64,000 bases of DNA from Paenibacillus ginsengarvi (GCF_003626695.1 NZ_RBAH01000001.1:1-64000), one strand, 5' to 3'. Positions 32,370 to 41,341 are shown, counted from the first letter of the stretch. Translations and numbers: made by a program. Notes: generated by a model not told the origin, from the letters alone.

Positions 32370-33452
32370 TTATAGCTCGGAAGCGCGGATTTTGCGGATT
32401 TTCAGTCGGGACAGGCAGATGCCGTCCTCGGCTTCGCCCGCGCAGTAAGCCAGCAGCACGTCGTCCCCGGAAAAATGGATCGCGACATAACAGCAGCCGT
32501 TGCGGTCCTCTTCCCGCTCTACGGCAAAATGGCGGCCCCACGTCTTCCCTTCATCGCTGCTGACGGCGCCGATGAGCGGCGTTCGGCCCCAGCTATGTTT
32601 GTCCAGGGGGCGGGTATTGTAGGCTGGTATCGGATTCCAGATCGCAAGCAGCTCGCCGCTGGCCGGATTCCGCTTCATCGATAGCGGCGAGCAGGGCGAA
32701 GTAAAGGCGGAGGGAGCCGGCTGGCTCCAGGATTCGCCTCCGTCATGGGAGAATACCTCGTATTGGCACCCGAGGTCCGTTCTCGCCCATCCCCATAACG
32801 ACCCGTTCGCCAGCTCGATGACGCCGGGCTCCTGCATGTCGCTCTTCGTTCTCGGCACCCCGGTCGAGCAATAGTTTTTCGCCTCTCGCCATGTATATCC
32901 ATCATCGTCCGACAAGAAGAAAAACGTGATCGCCCTGCCGTCGAATGAGCCCCACTCCGTATCGCTGCCCGCCTTCATCCGGTGATAACCCGCCGGGACG
33001 ACAAGCCGGCCCGAGGCGAGCCGAATAACGCGGTCGTTGTTCGTGACGTAGTACCCTTTGCCGGGCACGCAGACGACCGGATCGCTCCACGTTGCGCCTT
33101 CATCGGAAGACCGTCTCAAGTTCAGACGCATGTCGTGCCAGCCATAGCGCGGCAAATAGAACAGGCCGATATCGCCATTACCGAGCCGCAGCAGCGAGAC
33201 GCTCATAATGTTGAGCGCGCTGTAGTCTTCCGGCTGGGCAACAATGCGGTCGTCCGACCACGTCTCGCCTCCGTCGGAGGAGTAGCGAGCGGCGAGGCAC
33301 GCCTTGGCCGTATCGTCAAACGATGTCCCGATAAAACGGCTGTACACGAACAGGATACGTCCATCGCGGAGATCGATAAATGCGCCTTCGCTGTTGCGCG
33401 GGTTGCCTTCGCCGGGCCGCAGATCAAGAACGATTTTTCCTTTTTGGATCAT
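32370..33452 (-). CDS. Sialidase-like BNR/Asp-box protein, cytoplasmic
   Basis: 360 residues, six-bladed beta-propeller expected. Five Asp boxes (S-x-D-x-G-x-T/S-W) are visible: SSDGGETW, SSDEGATW, SDDDGYTW, SHDGGESW and SSDEGKTW. Conserved Arg and Glu positions of exo-sialidases fit EGAFIDLRDGR and MQEPGVIELANGS. There is no signal peptide, so it acts inside the cell or on imported oligosaccharide. The start at 33452 follows AGGAGATG. The upstream remnant of an ABC permease and the sugar-binding lipoprotein suggest an uptake-linked glycosidase. True sialidase activity is not certain. Confidence 0.8.
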   Translation of the reverse strand: MIQKGKIVLDLRPGEGNPRNSEGAFIDLRDGRILFVYSRFIGTSFDDTAKACLAARYSSDGGETWSDDRIVAQPEDYSALNIMSVSLLRLGNGDIGLFYLPRYGWHDMRLNLRRSSDEGATWSDPVVCVPGKGYYVTNNDRVIRLASGRLVVPAGYHRMKAGSDTEWGSFDGRAITFFFLSDDDGYTWREAKNYCSTGVPRTKSDMQEPGVIELANGSLWGWARTDLGCQYEVFSHDGGESWSQPAPSAFTSPCSPLSMKRNPASGELLAIWNPIPAYNTRPLDKHSWGRTPLIGAVSSDEGKTWGRHFAVEREEDRNGCCYVAIHFSGDDVLLAYCAGEAEDGICLSRLKIRKIRASEL

Positions 33453-33481
33453 ACGGGTTCATCTCCTGGTACTGTTAGTGG

Positions 33482-33553
33482 TTATCCTTTCAAGGAGCCC
33501 GTGAGGACTCCCTTTACAAAATGCTTTCTGGCCGATCCGAATCACTTCTTATT
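33482..33553 (-). pseudogene. 3' scrap of a sugar ABC transporter permease
   Basis: In the minus frame ending TAA at 33482, the residues are SDFGSARKHFVKGVLTGSLKG and then stop. This is the typical C-terminus of MalG/LplC-type carbohydrate permeases (about F-x-x-x-Y/H-F-V-K-G-x-x-x-G-S-x-K-G). An in-frame stop lies at 33554-33556, so only about 20 codons remain. It sits where the second permease gene would be between a binding protein and a glycosidase gene. Confidence 0.75.
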
Positions 33554-33563
33554 TATATTAATA

Positions 33564-33582
33564 CTATGGTATGACCATAGTC
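33564..33582. repeat. Short perfect palindrome in the permease scar
   Basis: ACTATGGT, three bases, ACCATAGT. It lies in an AT-rich stretch between the permease scrap and the terminator of the binding-protein gene. It could be an operator or a rearrangement mark; nothing in the sequence decides. Confidence 0.4.
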
Positions 33583-33634
33583 TCCCTATATTCCAAATAG
33601 TAACACATCGAGCGAAACTTACAACCTTTTTTTG

Positions 33635-33666
33635 CAAAAAAAGAAGCTGTCCGCTTGGGCCAGCTT
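33635..33666 (-). terminator. Terminator after the sugar-binding lipoprotein gene
   Basis: On the minus strand AAGCTG pairs with CAGCTT and CTTTTTTTGC follows. It begins about 12 bases past the stop at 33678, so the binding-protein gene is now its own unit. Confidence 0.75.
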
Positions 33667-33677
33667 TCAAGATCCTG

Positions 33678-35048
33678 TTATCGACCGATTCCCGACGTTA
33701 TTTTTTTCCGCGATGCCGAAACCAGCTGATTCATTTCCGCTTCGGTATCCCGGATGACCGTATTGACGTCGGTACCGTTGAAATAAGCTTCAAATCCCTT
33801 ATGCAGGAGCGGCCGCGCGCTGTTTTCGAGCGTCGAGAACGCCGGAGCGGGAGCGGGCGTGCTTTTGAACACGGCCTCGAGATGCTTGCCCTTCAAAAAC
33901 GCCATGTCCGCTCCAAGCTGCTTGCGAAGCTCCATATCTTTCAGCGACGACAGGCGCGCCGTCGTCCGGGTGCTCAGACGCTGGACCTCGTCGGACGTAA
34001 TGACGCCCAGCAGTTGCATTGCCTGGTCCTTGTATTTGCTCGTCTTGGTTACGGCGAAAATATGCGTGTCCACATGCCCATAAACGTTAGGCTTGTTTTT
34101 GTAGCTCGGGTATTGGGCCATATCCCAGTTCAAACCGTTTTTCTCCGCCGCCTCGAGACCGAGATTCAAAATATTTTGCACCGGCAGCATCGCTACGTTT
34201 TTATCGTTCATAAACTGCGTTCTGCCCGTCCCGTTCAGCTTATCCGGCTTATTGTTCGGAATGTCCCATATCCGCTTTGCCAGCTCGAAGACGCTTCTCC
34301 ACGAATCGCTCGAAACAACCGGTTTGTCCGTCTTCGGATCGAGCATCGTAAGCGACAGCGGCATCGACATCCGGTTGATGTTTTCCGGATCGAGCCCGCG
34401 ATACCGGATGCCGTTTTCGCTCCGGGACAGCTTCTCCGCCAGCGGAATCAGTTCGTCCCAGAACATCCCGTCCTTCGGATAGGCGACCCCGAATTTGTCG
34501 AAGATGTCCTTGTTGTAATAGGTAGCGTTAAAATTAACCGCAAACGGAATCGCCGACAGCTGATTGTCCATGACGATGCGGATCGCGTCCAGAACGGTCG
34601 GATCGAACTTTTTCAGGTCAAGTCCAATTTTACCCGCCAGCGGCGTCAAATCTTCGAGCAAACCTAGTTCCTTGAACAAGCCCAAATCCCCGTTCCATGT
34701 AAACACGATATCGGGAATATCTCCGGCGGCAACCAGTTCCTGAATCGTAGTCCCCGTGCCCGGTTTAACGACCTTCACCGTAATATTCGGGTGCTTCTTG
34801 GCAACCGGCTCCACGATTAACGATTGAATGTCCTTGTCGTCGAAGCCGGTAGTGAAAAACAGTTTGAGCGTAACCGGGCTTGTGTCAATCGCCGGCGCTT
34901 TTTTAACTGTATCGGCTGTCGCAGGCGGCTGTACACTCTCCCCTCCCGGCGTTCCGCTTTTAGCGGCGCACCCTCCTAGCAGCCCTGCAAGCAGCGTCAA
35001 CGCGGCGATCCCTGAGACGGAATACGCGTTTTTTGTCCACTTGTTCAT
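33678..35048 (-). CDS. Extracellular sugar-binding lipoprotein of an ABC importer
   Basis: 456 residues. The start at 35048 (GGGAGGG upstream) gives a lipoprotein signal with lipobox LLGGC (Cys about residue 22). After a Pro/Thr/Ala-rich linker comes the family-1 binding-protein fold: LKLFFTTGFDD, IPDIVFTWNGDLGLFKELG, IPFAVNFNATYYNKDIFDKFGV and GRTQFMNDKNVAMLPV. The ligand is probably an oligosaccharide. The permeases it should feed are missing from the locus except for a 3' scrap, so it must use partners elsewhere or be an orphan. Confidence 0.9.
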   Translation of the reverse strand: MNKWTKNAYSVSGIAALTLLAGLLGGCAAKSGTPGGESVQPPATADTVKKAPAIDTSPVTLKLFFTTGFDDKDIQSLIVEPVAKKHPNITVKVVKPGTGTTIQELVAAGDIPDIVFTWNGDLGLFKELGLLEDLTPLAGKIGLDLKKFDPTVLDAIRIVMDNQLSAIPFAVNFNATYYNKDIFDKFGVAYPKDGMFWDELIPLAEKLSRSENGIRYRGLDPENINRMSMPLSLTMLDPKTDKPVVSSDSWRSVFELAKRIWDIPNNKPDKLNGTGRTQFMNDKNVAMLPVQNILNLGLEAAEKNGLNWDMAQYPSYKNKPNVYGHVDTHIFAVTKTSKYKDQAMQLLGVITSDEVQRLSTRTTARLSSLKDMELRKQLGADMAFLKGKHLEAVFKSTPAPAPAFSTLENSARPLLHKGFEAYFNGTDVNTVIRDTEAEMNQLVSASRKKITSGIGR

Positions 35049-35120
35049 GGTTGACCCTCCCTTTCCGACCGGATTCATTCGGTGCCTTCCTGGTGCAAGA
35101 TTTGAGAAGCTTATTCTCAT

Positions 35121-35134
35121 AGTAAGCGCATTCA
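35121..35134. promoter_or_regulatory. Possible cre (CcpA) box before the sugar-binding lipoprotein
   Basis: The minus strand reads TGAATGCGCTTACT, which misses the cre consensus TGWAANCGNTNWCW by one base. It is 73-86 bases upstream of the start. Weaker than the two boxes before the beta-helix genes. Confidence 0.4.
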
Positions 35135-35274
35135 CTTCCTCTCCACTACGATCATACTGGATCGGGCAGGACGAATCTGTATGCAAGCTTGCAATTGTAT
35201 ACTTCTCCCCTGCAATTCTTGCTGTTCGGATGAGGGAAAATTTGGTACATTGAATCTTGAGGAGGGGATTACCC

Positions 35275-36144
35275 GTGGCCATGCCGGGGAAACAGCAGCC
35301 AAAGCATTATGTTTATGAGGATTCGGAGCTGCTTGTCGGGTATTCGCAATACTTCGGCATGTTCGACATGACCGACAATCATCTTCACGACACGCACGAG
35401 TTGTACTACCTCATGTCCGGTCGCCGGAATTACTTCATTAAGGACCGGCTGTACCCGATTCGGAAAGGCGACCTCGTTTTCGTGCCGAAGGACGAGCTGC
35501 ACCGAACGCTGGCCGCCGATACGACGCAGCACGACCGGCTCGTCATCCATTTCAAGGAAGAGCTGCTGACAACGTTTATGGACACCGGGTATGCCGAATA
35601 TTTGCTTCGCCCTTACCGGGCGGGATTGTATACAGTAAGGCTGGAGCCGGATGACCGGCAGGCGCTGGAGAGCATCGTATTCCGGATCGTTCAGGATCTG
35701 AAGGAGCAGCCTGACGTTATGGCGCTGCAAATGAGAGTGCTTGTCCTTGATCTGCTGCTGTTCGTCGGCCGGCGGATGGAAAAGTACGAGGCCGCAGTCT
35801 CCCCGTTCGAATCGCATCTGCACCGCAAAATATCGGAAATCGCGGCATACATTAACGCCAACTATATGTACCCGCTCACGCTCGCCCATTTATCGGAAAC
35901 GTTTTATTGGAGCCCGTATTACATTAGCCGGGTGTTCAAGGAAATGACCGGCTTCTCGTTCGTTCAGTATTTGACGTACGCCCGCATCGGCGAAGCGAAG
36001 CGCCTGCTTCGGGAAACCGACAAACTCGTGCTCTCGATCGCCGCACAGGTCGGCTTCGAAAACCTGGCGCATTTTAATCGCGTCTTCAAGCAAACCGTCC
36101 ACCTATCCCCTTCTCAGTACAGACGAATGGCGGAGCGGAAATGA
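35275..36144 (+). CDS. AraC-family regulator with cupin sensor
   Basis: 289 residues from a GTG at 35275 (GAGGAGGGG seven bases upstream). The sensor half carries HLHDTHELYYLMSGRRNYFI and GDLVFVPKDELHRT. The C-terminal helix-turn-helix pair has LTLAHLSETFYWSPYYISRVF, SIAAQVGFENLAHFNRVFK and LSPSQY. It is divergent from the sugar-binding lipoprotein, its likely target. The gap holds a near-palindromic GTATGCAAGCTTGCA-ATTGTATAC stretch near 35178-35201 that could be its site. Confidence 0.9.
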   Translation: MAMPGKQQPKHYVYEDSELLVGYSQYFGMFDMTDNHLHDTHELYYLMSGRRNYFIKDRLYPIRKGDLVFVPKDELHRTLAADTTQHDRLVIHFKEELLTTFMDTGYAEYLLRPYRAGLYTVRLEPDDRQALESIVFRIVQDLKEQPDVMALQMRVLVLDLLLFVGRRMEKYEAAVSPFESHLHRKISEIAAYINANYMYPLTLAHLSETFYWSPYYISRVFKEMTGFSFVQYLTYARIGEAKRLLRETDKLVLSIAAQVGFENLAHFNRVFKQTVHLSPSQYRRMAERK

Positions 36145-36156
36145 TCACACCGAAAA

Positions 36157-36176
36157 GCCGTCGACGTATCGACGGC
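36157..36176 (+). terminator. Hairpin after the AraC gene
   Basis: GCCGTCGA, four bases, TCGACGGC. No clear T-run follows on either strand, so termination is uncertain. Confidence 0.4.
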
Positions 36177-36251
36177 CCGCATGTTTGATTCGTTTGAAGT
36201 TTCTTGTTTTTCGCCGCTCCGCTTTCGCGGAGTTCGTGTGACAGCGGAAGT

Positions 36252-36899
36252 CTAGCTTTCCAGCCCGCCCGATTGCTCGATATCCCGCTCGGTGCGAACG
36301 CTCGTCTCCACCGCGATGGCCAGCCCGCGGACGATGCTGTCCAGCGGCATACCGGGCCAATCCGAATCGGCATGAACCTGCTCCGGAAGCTGCGGGACAT
36401 GAATAAAGCCGCCGCGAATATGCGGGTACTCGGTAGCGATCAGATGGGCGAGGCCGTAAAACAGATGGTTGCACACATACGTGCCTGCCGAGTTGGAAAC
36501 GGCCGCCTCGATTCCTGCTGCCCGAATCTCCTTCACGATCGCTTTGATCGACAGCGTGGACCAGTATGCCGCCGGTCCTCCGGGAACGATCGGCTTATCG
36601 ATCGGCGCCTGACCGTCGTTGTCCGGTATTCTGGCATCGTCGATATTGATCGCGATCCGCTCCGGCGTTATTTGCCTGCGTCCGGCCGCCTGACCGACGC
36701 ACAGAACGACGTCCGGCCGTATGTCGCGAATCGCCTGCTTCAGCGCTTCTACCGACCTGACGAAAACGGTCGGCAGCTGCCTGATCGTAACGTTCGTTCC
36801 TTCAGGCGCGTATTCCGCAAGGCGCCGCACCGCCTCCCAGGCGGCGTTTTGCTTCTCGCCTCCGAACGGCTCGAAGCCCGTAATGAGTACCTGCTTCAT
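36252..36899 (-). CDS. pcp: Pyroglutamyl-peptidase I
   Basis: 215 residues from the ATG at 36899 (CAGGGGGAAGCG upstream). This cysteine peptidase removes N-terminal pyroglutamate from peptides. The N-terminus VLITGFEPFGGEKQN is the family hallmark. Catalytic residues fit PERIAINIDD (Glu), NSAGTYVCNHLFY (Cys) and GGFIHVPQLPEQ (His). The length is normal. It overlaps nothing but starts 30 bases after the stop of the FAD lipoprotein gene, so co-transcription is likely. Confidence 0.95.
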   Translation of the reverse strand: MKQVLITGFEPFGGEKQNAAWEAVRRLAEYAPEGTNVTIRQLPTVFVRSVEALKQAIRDIRPDVVLCVGQAAGRRQITPERIAINIDDARIPDNDGQAPIDKPIVPGGPAAYWSTLSIKAIVKEIRAAGIEAAVSNSAGTYVCNHLFYGLAHLIATEYPHIRGGFIHVPQLPEQVHADSDWPGMPLDSIVRGLAIAVETSVRTERDIEQSGGLES

Positions 36900-36928
36900 C
36901 GCTTCCCCCTGCCGCCCGCGGCTCTCGG

Positions 36929-38434
36929 TCAAGGCAGCACCAACTTGCCTTCGTTGAACTGGCGGCGCTGTTCGTCGGACAAGCCGGCGATTTTGTCTTT
37001 GCCCTTCACTCCGGTTATGCGAATGTCGTACTTTTTCTCTACGTATTGCTGAAGCTCCTTCATTTCCTTCTCCGTCACTTCGCTCAGCAGCCGATCTTTG
37101 CCGGCCTTCGCCATCATAATGCCGATGACCTCGCCGGCCAGCGACGTGTTAGGCTGAATGCGCGCACTGCCATAGGCGACGGCGGAGGCGCCTACATTTT
37201 TACCGGCTACAATCACGTTCGCATAACCTTTAGGGATAAACGAGCGAAGCGGCATGCCGTATTTATCGGGAACGCCCTTCCGTTCGCCCCATGTATGCTC
37301 CATCGTGCCTTGCAGGTCGAGCGGATAGCCGGCGATGCTGACGTTATCCCAATACATCGTCGCGCTCATCAAGTCGGTCGCTTGCAGCACGTACTCCGTT
37401 TCATAGCGATCGTAGTCGCGAATGTACAAATAGTTAGGATAACCGTTTACTTCGGCCTGCTCCCAGCCCGGCAGCTCCTGCCTCAGATGGGCGACGATCC
37501 GGTCCGTTTCCTTTTTTCCGTTCTCGACCGCCTTCTTCACGCTTTCCGGATTAGCGGGATCTACGTTATACAGCAGCAAGGCGTTGATGAGCACATCGCC
37601 GTCGCGCTGGTTGATCGTATTAAGCCCGCGCAAAAATACTTCCGGAGAACTAGGCTTGAATCTGGAGCCGACGTTGCCAAGTCCCCAAGTGAACGTATCG
37701 GTAACGGTCGTTTCCGAGCCGTACTTTTCCTCGCGTTCTTTTTTGCTCAGCTTGCCGATCTCCTTCTGGAACTTGCTCCAGTCGACGCCCTTAAATTTCA
37801 TCATAAGCGAGGCTGCCATATGGTCGACCGGCTTCGATCCGGGGAATACCGTTTCGATTCCGGGAATCCGCTTCAAGCCGAGCTTGCTGGTCACGGCGGC
37901 AAAGTCGGTATTGTCGACGAAGTAACGGGCGGTAACGGTTTTCTGCGTCCCGTCCTTCGTCCGATAAGAGACAGAACCGATCTTTTGCTTGTCCGATCCG
38001 GCTTGCTTCTCGATCGCGATATTCGTGATCGTGATGCCGGACTCAATCGGAATGCCATCGGTCAGCGTATCGAAGTAGCTCTGAAACTCGCCGCTCTTGC
38101 GGATCGTCCCCTTCTTGTACGAATCGAACAGCTGCTTCACCCGGCCTTGCAGCAGCGTCTTCCCGCTGCCGTCGGACGGCTCGTCCAAATATTGCATTTC
38201 GCCTTGAATGAGCTGGCCGCCCGGCTTCTCCCGCGGGTCGATGACGACCACGGCAAGCCCCTCGTCTCTCGCAGCCCGGGCCAAATACATGCCTTCGACC
38301 TCTGAGCCGACGATGACCACATCCGGCTTCGACAAGTCGACCGGAGGCGGTGTCGTGCTTTTTTTGTCCTCGCAAGCGGCCAGCAGACCAAGGCATACGG
38401 ACGCCAAAACCGCCGTTAAAACAAACTTTTTCAT
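36929..38434 (-). CDS. FAD-dependent oxidoreductase with lipoprotein signal
   Basis: 501 residues from the ATG at 38434 (GGAAGGGGG upstream). The signal VLASVCLGLLAAC has a lipobox, then a Lys/Thr/Pro linker. The domain begins DVVIVGSEVEGMYLARAARD, a variant of the GxGxxG FAD motif, with VVVIDPREKPGGQLIQGEM after it. A second FAD contact lies near the end (GYANVIVAGKNVGASAVAYG, then RIQPNTSLAGEVIGIM). Homologues I recall as FAD_oxidored-type are mostly cytoplasmic. A Sec-type lipoprotein signal on a flavoprotein is unusual. The substrate is unknown. Confidence 0.8.
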   Translation of the reverse strand: MKKFVLTAVLASVCLGLLAACEDKKSTTPPPVDLSKPDVVIVGSEVEGMYLARAARDEGLAVVVIDPREKPGGQLIQGEMQYLDEPSDGSGKTLLQGRVKQLFDSYKKGTIRKSGEFQSYFDTLTDGIPIESGITITNIAIEKQAGSDKQKIGSVSYRTKDGTQKTVTARYFVDNTDFAAVTSKLGLKRIPGIETVFPGSKPVDHMAASLMMKFKGVDWSKFQKEIGKLSKKEREEKYGSETTVTDTFTWGLGNVGSRFKPSSPEVFLRGLNTINQRDGDVLINALLLYNVDPANPESVKKAVENGKKETDRIVAHLRQELPGWEQAEVNGYPNYLYIRDYDRYETEYVLQATDLMSATMYWDNVSIAGYPLDLQGTMEHTWGERKGVPDKYGMPLRSFIPKGYANVIVAGKNVGASAVAYGSARIQPNTSLAGEVIGIMMAKAGKDRLLSEVTEKEMKELQQYVEKKYDIRITGVKGKDKIAGLSDEQRRQFNEGKLVLP

Positions 38435-38577
38435 AAGTCCCCCTTCCAAGTAACTGCCGCATCTTCGCTTGTGTCCGGCTATTGAACGTTCACTGTCCGC
38501 AAAAGGTACACAGCAGCCCCCATATAGACCTTATCCCATCATTAGACGAAATTGGCGGACAAAGGTTTCATTTCCGG

Positions 38578-39768
38578 TTATTCGCCGGACTTGCGGGACG
38601 TGCCCGCGGGCGTTTTCGGTTGTTTGTTGTAACCATTGTCGCCGTAGGGCTGCAACCGCTCCAGATGACGGCGCTCCATCTCCTTCAACCGTTCTCTCCG
38701 CTCCTTGCCGGTAGGATTCACCCCAGCCTCCGGCTCGTACGTCTCCAGTATCTCGAGAACAAACTGCTCCTCCCCGTATTCGTTCCAGTCGCGCTGAAGC
38801 TGCGGATTGTCGCCATAGCCGGTTTGCAGCCCGAAGCGAATGCGATTCCAGGCGCCGTGCATATTCGGCGTGCTTTCGACGAGTTTTTTGCCGTTTGCCT
38901 TGTTAAGCAGCATGAAAACGCCGGCATGTCCGTCGCCGACCGGCTCCGCTTTCATTCTGCCTCTCCCCTTGGCGCCGCCCCGCTCCCCGTTTCCGCTTGT
39001 CGCAGCCGGTTTGATCCAGTATTCGCTTCCGTCCTCCTTGCGGTCCATATATCCGTAATCGACCAAATAACGGCGAATCGTCACGTAATCATGGTAGACG
39101 GACTTGATCGTTTCGTTTACTTCCTTCTCCGTATACGTCCGGTCCGCCTCGAAACGGTTCGCAATCTCGCCCAAGATGACGAGCTTGCGCTTTTCCTTGC
39201 GCGGGAATTCGGTCAACCCGCCCTCCGGCCCATCCGGAAAATATTTCGCCAAGATCGCATCCCGCTCTTGAGCGTCCGTATCCATACTATCGTTTTGCCG
39301 CTGCGCGAAGCGGGCGCCCGGCGAAGCCGAGGCCTTCGATTCCTTTTTCTCTTGCAGCAGCTCCATCATCACGAGAAAAAGCTTCGCCTGCTTCTCCTTC
39401 TCCTTCAGCATAAACCGATGATTGCGGATCGTGGAGGCGCTGCCTCCGTTCAGTTCAGCGACGATATCCCGGTCGCTTACTCCGTCATAAAACAAGCGAA
39501 GCAGCTGCTTCTGCAAATCCGATAATCCCGTAAGCTTCTTGTCCAGCTGCAGCAGAACATCGAACATCGAACCATGCTCTGCGGCCACATGCAGCGCCGC
39601 CGCTTTCTCCGCTTCATAAAACCGCGATTCGACCGGATAAACGGCGCCTTTCTCGAACCGTTCCCCGCAGACAAGGCATACGAAATGCTCCGTATCCGGC
39701 TCATACCGATAGCCTTTCTTCAAATCGTCCAAACTCGCCTGCCAAAACGATTCAACCGTTATTTTCAT
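38578..39768 (-). CDS. HTH-DUF2087-GIY-YIG-like fusion protein
   Basis: 396 residues. Residues 1-60 hold a C-x2-C pair (HFVCLVCGERF). Residues 78-130 form a LuxR-like helix-turn-helix (LSDLQKQLLRLFYDGVSDRD, then STIRNHRFMLKEKEKQ). Residues about 172-252 look like DUF2087 (ILAKYFPDGPEGG, FPRKEKRKLVILGEIANRF, VTIRRYLVDYGYMDRKEDG). Residues 283-370 resemble GIY-YIG modules (GVFMLLNKANGKKLVEST ... RDWNEYGEEQFVLEILE), but the GIY and YIG tripeptides are replaced, so nuclease activity is doubtful. The start at 39768 follows AAAGGAG. Confidence 0.75.
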   Translation of the reverse strand: MKITVESFWQASLDDLKKGYRYEPDTEHFVCLVCGERFEKGAVYPVESRFYEAEKAAALHVAAEHGSMFDVLLQLDKKLTGLSDLQKQLLRLFYDGVSDRDIVAELNGGSASTIRNHRFMLKEKEKQAKLFLVMMELLQEKKESKASASPGARFAQRQNDSMDTDAQERDAILAKYFPDGPEGGLTEFPRKEKRKLVILGEIANRFEADRTYTEKEVNETIKSVYHDYVTIRRYLVDYGYMDRKEDGSEYWIKPAATSGNGERGGAKGRGRMKAEPVGDGHAGVFMLLNKANGKKLVESTPNMHGAWNRIRFGLQTGYGDNPQLQRDWNEYGEEQFVLEILETYEPEAGVNPTGKERRERLKEMERRHLERLQPYGDNGYNKQPKTPAGTSRKSGE

Positions 39769-39922
39769 AAACGAATACTCCTTTTGTCTATATTATTATA
39801 GATATTATATAATTTCGTTTAATATCAGTCAAATGCAGGCTATAGTCTATCCGCAAACACACAATACTTGCCCGCGCATACACTATAGCACACATGTAAC
39901 CCCTTACTTGGAGGTGTACCGT

Positions 39923-41335
39923 ATGGACGTCTCGCTTTTACCGCTGCACTTCGTCTATCTTGCGTTTGTGCTGCTGATCATCGGCTTCATGGTTATGCGC
40001 CGCGATACGACTGTCGTCTGCGTTGTCGGCATCGTCGCTCTCGGTCTTTTGTCCACTCATTCACTCAGCGAATCTGTCGGCGGCGTCTTTTCCAGTTTGA
40101 TTTATGCCATTAAGGAACTGATCGGTACGATTCTGGTTATTTCGCTGATCGTAGCCTTAAGCAAGCTGCTAATCGCTACCGGGATCAATGAAGTGATGAT
40201 TTCTCCCGTTACGAGGCTCATCCGCTCCCCCGCTCTCGCCTTCTGGGTCATCGGGATCGTGATGATGGTTATTTCCTGGTTTTTCTGGCCGTCTCCCGCC
40301 GTTGCACTAGTCGGCGCGGTACTGCTCCCCGTCGCACTGCGCGTCGGCTTGCCCGCGCTTGGCGTAGCGATGGCGATGAACTTGTTCGGGCACGGCATCG
40401 CCTTATCCGGCGATTATGTGATCCAGGGCGCTCCGAAGCTGACCGCCGACGCCGCTGGCATCCCCGTATCCGATGTCATTACGGCCAGCATCCCGCTTGT
40501 CATCGTCATGGGGCTCGTAACGACGATTGCTGCCTACTGGCTTATGCGCAGAGATATGAAGCTCGGCAGGCTGATCGTGTCGACGGGGAGAACAGCGTCC
40601 CCTCTAGTGGAATCCGGAGCGGCGGCCTCCCCTTCTTCTGACGCGGCGCTCTCGCCCTCCGTCAGGCTTGGAGCCGCGATTGTGATTCCGCTATTGTTCG
40701 CACTCGATATCGTAGCCATGTTCCAGTTTAATCTGCAAGGCGGCGATGCGACCGCCCTGATCGGCGGAACGGCCATGATGATCATGATCGTATTGTCCCT
40801 CATCACCCATAAAAACGCCGGTCTGGAGAAATCGACCGCCTATTTGATCGACGGTTTTTTGTTCGGCTTTAAAGTGTTCGGTCCGGTTATTCCGATTGCC
40901 GCCTTCTTTTATTTGGGCGACTCGGCGTTCATCGATATTTTCGGCAAAGTGCTGCCCGAATCGTCACACGGCATCGTGAACGATCTCGGCCTCGCCCTGG
41001 CGCAAACCGTGCCGATCAATACCGGCGTCAGCTCCGTCACCTTAACGGTTGTCGGCGCCATTACCGGTCTCGACGGCTCGGGCTTTTCCGGCATTTCGCT
41101 CGCCGGCTCGATCGCTCACCTGTTTGCCGCCGCCATCGGCTCCGGCATAGCCACCTTGACCGCGCTTGGGCAAATTGCCGCCATCTGGGTCGGCGGCGGC
41201 ACGCTCGTTCCGTGGGCGCTCATCCCGGCAGCAGCCATATGCGGTGTCGATCCGTTCGAACTGGCCCGCCGCAACCTGAAGCCGGTCGTAATCGGTCTGG
41301 TCGTCACGACGATTGTTGCCATGCTGCTTATCTAA
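39923..41335 (+). CDS. Multi-helix permease, ion-transporter superfamily type
   Basis: 470 residues, about 12 hydrophobic segments, from the ATG at 39923 (GGAGGTG upstream); the open frame to 39833 is upstream sequence. Two similar polar re-entrant regions (FGHGIALSGDYVIQGAPKL and NTGVSSVTLTVVGAITGLDGSG) suggest the inverted-repeat layout of ion-transporter and gluconate/citrate-type carriers. I recognise the general class but not the substrate. A terminator at 41342-41387 closes the unit. Confidence 0.7.
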   Translation: MDVSLLPLHFVYLAFVLLIIGFMVMRRDTTVVCVVGIVALGLLSTHSLSESVGGVFSSLIYAIKELIGTILVISLIVALSKLLIATGINEVMISPVTRLIRSPALAFWVIGIVMMVISWFFWPSPAVALVGAVLLPVALRVGLPALGVAMAMNLFGHGIALSGDYVIQGAPKLTADAAGIPVSDVITASIPLVIVMGLVTTIAAYWLMRRDMKLGRLIVSTGRTASPLVESGAAASPSSDAALSPSVRLGAAIVIPLLFALDIVAMFQFNLQGGDATALIGGTAMMIMIVLSLITHKNAGLEKSTAYLIDGFLFGFKVFGPVIPIAAFFYLGDSAFIDIFGKVLPESSHGIVNDLGLALAQTVPINTGVSSVTLTVVGAITGLDGSGFSGISLAGSIAHLFAAAIGSGIATLTALGQIAAIWVGGGTLVPWALIPAAAICGVDPFELARRNLKPVVIGLVVTTIVAMLLI

Positions 41336-41341
41336 ACCACA

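Noticed and set aside
32982-34667. 561-residue open frame on the plus strand
   Set aside because: It is antisense to the sialidase-like and sugar-binding protein genes, whose frames carry clear motifs and signals. Its composition is Arg/His-rich, as expected for a shadow frame in GC-rich DNA.
37046-38305. 419-residue open frame on the plus strand
   Set aside because: It is antisense to the FAD lipoprotein gene, which has a signal peptide, lipobox and FAD motifs.
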